64,000 bases of DNA from Artemia franciscana (Eukaryota; Arthropoda; Branchiopoda; Anostraca; Artemiidae), in NCBI RefSeq assembly GCF_032884065.1, contig NC_088880.1:34288008-34352007 (forward strand), written 5' to 3'. The notes below the pieces were generated by a model, which made no database searches, was not told the DNA's origin, and saw only the letters and a list, made by a program, of their open reading frames with translations. Numbering within the stretch: the first letter of the stretch is position 1; each line of letters starts with the position of its first letter. Below, piece after piece: positions 59,090 to 64,000 of the stretch. A program made the translations under genes and the position numbers.

Positions 59090-60222
59090 TATATATATAA
59101 AAATAAGTTGTCTGTGTGTCTGTGTGTCGAGTGACGTCATGTTTGTGTGTCGACTGACGTCATGTTTGTTGATTGACGAAATTACACACCGGGACATCGG
59201 GACACAAATGACGACCGGGACACCGGGACATAGGGAATATAAATGACGACCGGGACACTCAAAGAGAAAGCGACCGGGACACAAGGAATGTTCGATTAGC
59301 AATCACCATCTACAAAGCACCGGGACACAAATGACGACCGGGACACAGGGAATATAAATGACGACCAGGACATAAGTAAAAAAAAACTAAAAAAAACTAA
59401 AAAAAGGTAAAAACTACAAAAAAACTAAAAAGAAAAAAACTAAAAACTAATAAAAAAACTAAAAAAGCTAAAAAACTAAAAAAAACTAAAAAAGAAAAAA
59501 AATAAAAAAAAGGAAAAAACTAGCAATCACCATCAACAAAGTTCAAGGGCAATCATTAGAATCATGAGGTATAACTAAAAAAAAACTAAAAAAAGGTAAA
59601 AAACAAAAAACTAAAAAAAGACCAATTCAAAAACGAATGTATATACAGACCGGGACACAAATGACGACCGGGACACCAGGACCCAAGGAATATAAATGAC
59701 GACCGGGACACTCAGAGAAATTACAGACTGGGACACCGGGACACAAATGACGACCGGAACACAGGGAATATAAATGACGACCAGGACACAGGGACATAAC
59801 TAAAACGGGGACGCCAGGGGGCACAGGGGGATATATAAATGACGACGGCGACACAGGGAATGGTCGATTAGTAATCACCATCAACAAAGCTCAAGGGCAA
59901 TCATTAGAATCATGAGGTATAGATCTGAATACGGATTGTTTTCCCATGGACAATTATATGTTGCATGTTCAAGAGTCGGTAAACCTGACAATCTATTTAT
60001 ATGCACAGACAATGGGACAGCGAAGAATGTTGTATATTCGCAAGTTTTACGTTGTTAAAAACATATATATCTATCTATCTATATTCACAGGTGGGACAGA
60101 GGGACACAACTACAATGGCGCGTAACGACTTACGCGCGCGGGGGGGGGGGGGCTTGGGGGGGCGTGAAGCACCCCCACCAACTAGGTTTTGGGGTGGCGC
60201 GAAGCGCCATCCCAACAGCTAG
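59090..60222 (+). mobile_element. Helitron copy H3, non-autonomous, full length about 1.13 kb
   Basis: Begins directly after the CTAG of H2b with TATATATATAAAAATAAGTT and the GTGACGTCATGTTTGTGTGT/CGACTGACGTCATG region, followed by minisatellite, an A-rich block (59380-59520, with a helicase scrap at 59520-59570), more minisatellite (59650-59850), the helicase C-terminal remnant (59860-60060) and the two 3' hairpins, ending CTAG at 60219-60222. The second hairpin has decayed slightly (GGTTTTGGGG and GCCATCCC). It is followed by (TA)n. Lacks a Rep domain, so it depends on another element. Confidence 0.85.
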
Positions 60223-60277
60223 TATATATATATATATATATATATATAAGAAATATATAAAACACAAGTAAACTTAC

Positions 60278-60379
60278 GCTGAGCGTTTATTCAACTGGAG
60301 ATCTCGAACTGCAAAGACATGAACAGTCCCTTTATCACTGGCACAGCATAAAAACTCTGAATCACGGCTGAAGTTAATG
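60278..60379 (-). CDS. WDR45: WDR45/WIPI4-like protein, internal exon
   Basis: On the minus strand an acceptor (AGACTCCTTTTTCAG) is followed by C, then [20 protein letters not shown] and [14 protein letters not shown], and a strong donor GTAAGTTT. The motif INFSxDSxFLCxxSDKGTVHxFA is the blade-6 signature of WIPI4/WDR45 proteins. The leading C would complete a Cys codon (TG+C) from an upstream exon. That exon, with the FRRG/LRRG lipid-binding motif, should lie further right and was not found up to 64000. The donor is only 29 bases from the Helitron-associated (TA)n tract. Confidence 0.93.
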
Positions 60380-60904
60380 CTGAAAAAGGAGTCTGATTTA
60401 AACAAATTTGAGCCGATATATCACAAGTGTCAGGAGGAGGAGAGTTAAGGGGTTAGAAGTCGGAAGGGGAGGTTAAAGAGGGGAAGGGAGGGTTCGGACT
60501 GATGTTATAAAAGAAGATTAGAAAAAATATATAGCCTAGAAGTTAGAGGAAGAAGTCAAAAGTCTAAATTTAAGCGCTGCTGACACAAAATAGTGTTCAT
60601 AGAAGAAATTATTGCAGTTTTTGCCATAAGAGCATTGAGATTGAACGGTGGCAGACAGAAGTGGTCTATCACTGAAGTAACGCCACCGATTTCTGGTCTT
60701 TTTAATTTTTTATATTGCTCTTTGTTGTTGAAAAAGCTCCCTTTTTCACTTTTGTCTTTTGTCCGTTTTTTAACTAGCATAAAGTTTATCATCTATTCAT
60801 AGTAACAACAAATTTATTCACATGGAAAGGCACACAGAGTAATTAATACACCCAACACTAAAAATAATAATAAAAAACACGCCATACTAAACCTAGGATC
60901 CTCA
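60380..60904 (-). other. Upstream intron of WDR45-like gene, nothing recognised
   Basis: AT-rich and purine-rich near 60430-60520 (GGAGGAGGAGAG, AGGGGAAGGGAGGG). No coding exon was found. Confidence 0.4.
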
Positions 60905-61040
60905 CATTCGCACTGGAGAAAATCACTACCTAGTAATGAGCTACTAAATTGTGAAAAACCTTCGGAGCACAGAACATCGTCTGGAAGGTGTCTCCAGTGC
61001 TTACACACTCTAGAAACAAAACTATGAATTATCACTTCGA
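60905..61040 (-). pseudogene. Possible LINE ORF2 terminal fragment
   Basis: The minus-strand frame reads SRVCKHWRHLPDDVLCSEGF followed by SQFSSSLLG. The pattern RVxxxWxxLPxxVxxxxxxxxFxxxL is typical of the last residues of many non-LTR reverse transcriptases. The fragment is short and the rest of the element is absent. Confidence 0.4.
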
Positions 61041-62382
61041 TAAGATTTTCAAATTTCGAATAAGATTTTTATCATTTTGGAGGGATATAGCTTGTAGGAA
61101 TGCTGCCAAGTAGCTCTGTAATGCCAAAACCTGAAAAAAATACTTAGGGCCACATTACCAGTCCAAAGAACAATTCGATGGACGAGGTATCAACACTACT
61201 TTTACATTGGACGTCCAAGAGGTTGTCATTCATGACTGCACACAAACAAGCATATAGTTGATGAATTACGAGTGTTATGAGTAGAAAAAGTAGATGTGGT
61301 ATCGACTCTAGTTTTTCATTGAGAGTCGTCTCCTTGAGTCTTTAATTTTTCTTCAGGGACTATCATTTAAAACATCGACCGTCATCACCATCCATCCAAT
61401 CTTCACGTACATTTATCTCCAGAGCTGCCATCTTTGTCAATATAAAATTCTGTTTCAAGCATCGCTTTAAAAAACAACCAAATCATCATAGGCGCATGCT
61501 TCTTTCCTTACTCTGGTTCCATCATAGGCATGTCCATACCATGACCATCCATTATTTTGATTCGTATTTTGATTTTGTCAGGAACCAAAACTGAAAGGGG
61601 TATATTGCTGGGCCAAAAGACTAACAGAATTAGCATGAAAACCCGACATAAAAGAATGTTTTCGACTTTTTTATACTTCTTTTCTGTCCGAGCGACGAGT
61701 TCACAAGCCTGACTGTTCAATCGAAGAATCAAGTGAGTTTAGGGATTAGTTAATGGGCATTAGTATAGCTTCTTGCCTTCGCCTCCTCGGTGGTATATAT
61801 CATCTCGCCCGTTACGGGTAGATCAAAGGAATTTCAACTATTGTTATTAAAATACTTTGTACCACTCTAACAACTCAATATAGCTCCAAGCCACATGGGG
61901 AAAACAGAGCTGCACACACTTATCCTTCATCCTGATCTGTCCAAACTCTGCTTTTTATCCTTTCCTGTTAAGTTTCAACCTTCTCTTGGATTCTCCAGAT
62001 TATGGCCTCTTTTTGTCTAGATTAAGGCCTCTTTCCTCCCAATTCAAGGATCCCATGCTTCTTTTGCCCCTTGGTAGATGAACAAAAAGAAAAAATTTCC
62101 AGAAATCTATCATCGTCCATCCACAAATGCGATCTAGGCTTCTTAGCCTTTCTTTCGTAGGATCGGACTACATTTTTCGTTCAGATTCTAAATATAGCTA
62201 TCTAGAAATATTATTGCATGCCTATTCTACAAGTGCTTTCATCGTTCTGAAGCTAGATATGTAACTATTTAGGCAGACTTTTTTTGGCATAGCTTTTTGT
62301 CAGATTGTTTAAATTATATACAAATATTTAAATATTAATCTTAACTGTTCTATTTTTCTAAATTCTTCGGTTTGTTAAAAAA
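61041..62382. other. No gene recognised
   Basis: On the minus strand, an ATG in good context at about 61555 begins MDGHGMDMPMMEP and meets a GTAAGG donor, which could be a tiny Met-rich first exon, but no following exon was found. Otherwise the region is unassigned AT-rich DNA. Confidence 0.35.
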
Positions 62383-64000
62383 AACAAGAGCTAAGAGCTC
62401 ATATGGCACTTGTGACGAGGCGAGAAGAGCTAAGAGCCAAGAGATCATATGGTATGAGCTCTAACAAAATTCTATGAATCAATAGATTGATTTAAAAAGG
62501 AAAATAAGAGGCTTAATGCCGGTCAGGATTCAAAATAAGAGCTCTGAGTCACGATATCCTTCTAAATATAAAAATTCATTAAGATCCCATCACCCACTCG
62601 TAAGTTATAAATACCTAATTTTTTCTAATTTTTCCTCTCCCTTTAGCCCCCCAGATGGTCGAATCTGGGAAAACGACTTTATCAAGTCAAATTGTGCAGC
62701 TCCCTGACACGCCTATAAATTTTCATCGTCCTAGCACGTCCAGAAGCACCAAACTCGCCAAATCACTGAACCCCTCCCCCCAACTCCCCCAAAGAGAGCG
62801 AATCCAGTACGATTCTGTCAATCACGTATCAAGGACATTTGTTTATTCTATCCACCAAGCTTCATCCCGATTTCTACACTCCAAGTGTTTTTCCAAGGTT
62901 TCCCCCTCCAACTCCCCCAGTGTCAAACGATCTGGTCGGGATTTGAAATAAGAGCCCTGAGACATGAATTCTTTCTAAAAATCAAATTTCATAAAGATCC
63001 AATCATCTATTCGTAAGATAAAAATACCCCAATTTTCACGTTTTCCAAGAATTCCGGTTTCCCCCTCCAACTCCCCCCAACGTCACAGGATCTGGTCGGA
63101 ATTTAAATTAGAGCTTTAAAGCACAAGATCCTTCTAAATATCAAATATCATTAAGATCTGGTCACCCTTTCGTAAGTTACAAATACCTCAATTTTCAAAA
63201 TTACCCCCCCCCCCTCCAATTCCACCAAAGAGAGGACGTATCAGTCACGTATCTTAGACAGGTTTTTATTCCTCCCATCCAGTTTCATTCTGATCTCACC
63301 GCTTTAAGTATTTTCTAAGATTTCCGGTCCCCCCCCCCAAACTGCCCCCCCAATTACGCTTGATCCGGTTGAGATTTAAAATAAGAGATCTGAGGAACGA
63401 GGTCCTTCTAAATATGAAGTTTCATGAAGATCCGATCACTCCTTCGTAAGTTAAAAATACGTCATTTTTTCGTATTTTTCAGAATTAACCCCCCTAATGG
63501 ATCGGATCCGTTCCAATTATGTAAATCACGTTTGAAAGACTTCTGCTTATTTTTCCCACCAAGTTTCATCCCGATCCCTCCAATCTAAGCGTTTTCCATG
63601 ATTTTAGGTTCCCCCACCCCAAACTTCCCCCAACGTCACCAGATCCAGGCAGGATTTAAAATAAGAGCTTTGAGACACGATATCCTTCTAAATATCAAAT
63701 TTCATTGAGATCCGATAACCCGTTCGTAAGTTAAAAATACCTCATTTTTCAGAATTAACCCCTCCCCCAACTACCCCAACGAGAGCAAATCCGTTCCGGT
63801 TATGTCAATCATGTGTCTAGGACTCGTGATTATTTTTTCCACCAAATTTCATCCCGATCCCTCCATTCTAAGTGTTTTTCAAGTTTTAGGGTTCCCACTC
63901 CCACCCCCCCCCCCCAATGTCACCAGATCTGGTCGGGTTTAAAATGAGAGCTCTGAGCCACGATATCCTTCTAAATATCAAATTTCATTGAGATCCGATC
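62383..64000 (+). mobile_element. Composite element S, copy 5 (cut by window end)
   Basis: Begins AACAAGAGCTAAGAGCTCAT, then CAATAGATTGATTTAAAA and GGCTTAATGCCGGTCAGG, then CCCCAGATGGTCGAATCTGG and AAACGACTTTATCAAGTCAA, followed by modules in the same order as S2-S4. The window ends inside a module. Short frames at 62516-62951 are repeat by-products. Confidence 0.92.

Overview
The window looks like intron-rich, transposon-packed nuclear DNA from an invertebrate. I see split genes with GT-AG introns, an AT-rich background, long (TA)n and (CA)n tracts, several classes of eukaryotic transposon, and nothing operon-like. The general look fits an arthropod, possibly a crustacean such as brine shrimp, but that is an impression and I could not test it.

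Two host genes can be supported. (1) A WIPI4/WDR45-type beta-propeller autophagy gene lies on the minus strand. Three coding exons are visible (60278-60379, 53271-53395, 46803-46912). They splice in matching phase and give an uninterrupted C-terminal protein ending in an acidic ...DDDF tail. Its two introns (about 6.9 and 6.4 kb) are filled with Helitrons, a LINE, a hAT MITE and a large composite repeat. The N-terminal exons lie beyond the right edge or were not found. (2) A C2H2 zinc-finger gene lies on the plus strand. One upstream exon (2234-2407) joins in phase to a long finger exon (6449-7890) with about 15 fingers. It ends at a stop, followed by nearly 1 kb of decaying extra fingers.

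Almost everything else is mobile or repetitive. 1-1.4 kb: Helitron 3' end plus a (TA)n/(GT)n tract. 3.3-4.7 kb: two opposed LINE fragments in the zinc-finger intron. 9.4-13 kb: an interspersed repeat (called D here) and tandem duplications. 15.5-16.8 kb: remnants of a Polinton/Maverick-type element (integrase, two capsid-like pieces), a Helitron scrap fused to the integrase at a short shared sequence, and a hammerhead-ribozyme-like motif. 17.8-20.2, 25.3-31.2, 40.2-42.2, 49.35-51.6 and 62.4-64 kb: five copies of one composite element (called S here) built from ordered, diverged modules of about 300 bp. 31.8-36.2 kb: cryptic AGTCGCAGT-like repeats, a mariner relic, a 25/22-bp satellite and a hAT transposase relic. 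42.6-49.3 kb: degenerate tandem repeats, a second long D copy, and families E and F. 55-60.2 kb: LINE, foldback element and a head-to-tail Helitron cluster.

The most promising leads are the S element, whose ends can be placed from a nested insertion and whose units carry conserved splice-like signals; the hammerhead-like motifs; the Helitrons with doubled 3' hairpins and a minisatellite inside the helicase region; and the Helitron-integrase chimera. Family letters D, E, F and S are labels made up for this annotation. All homology calls come from reading translations by eye; no database search was run.
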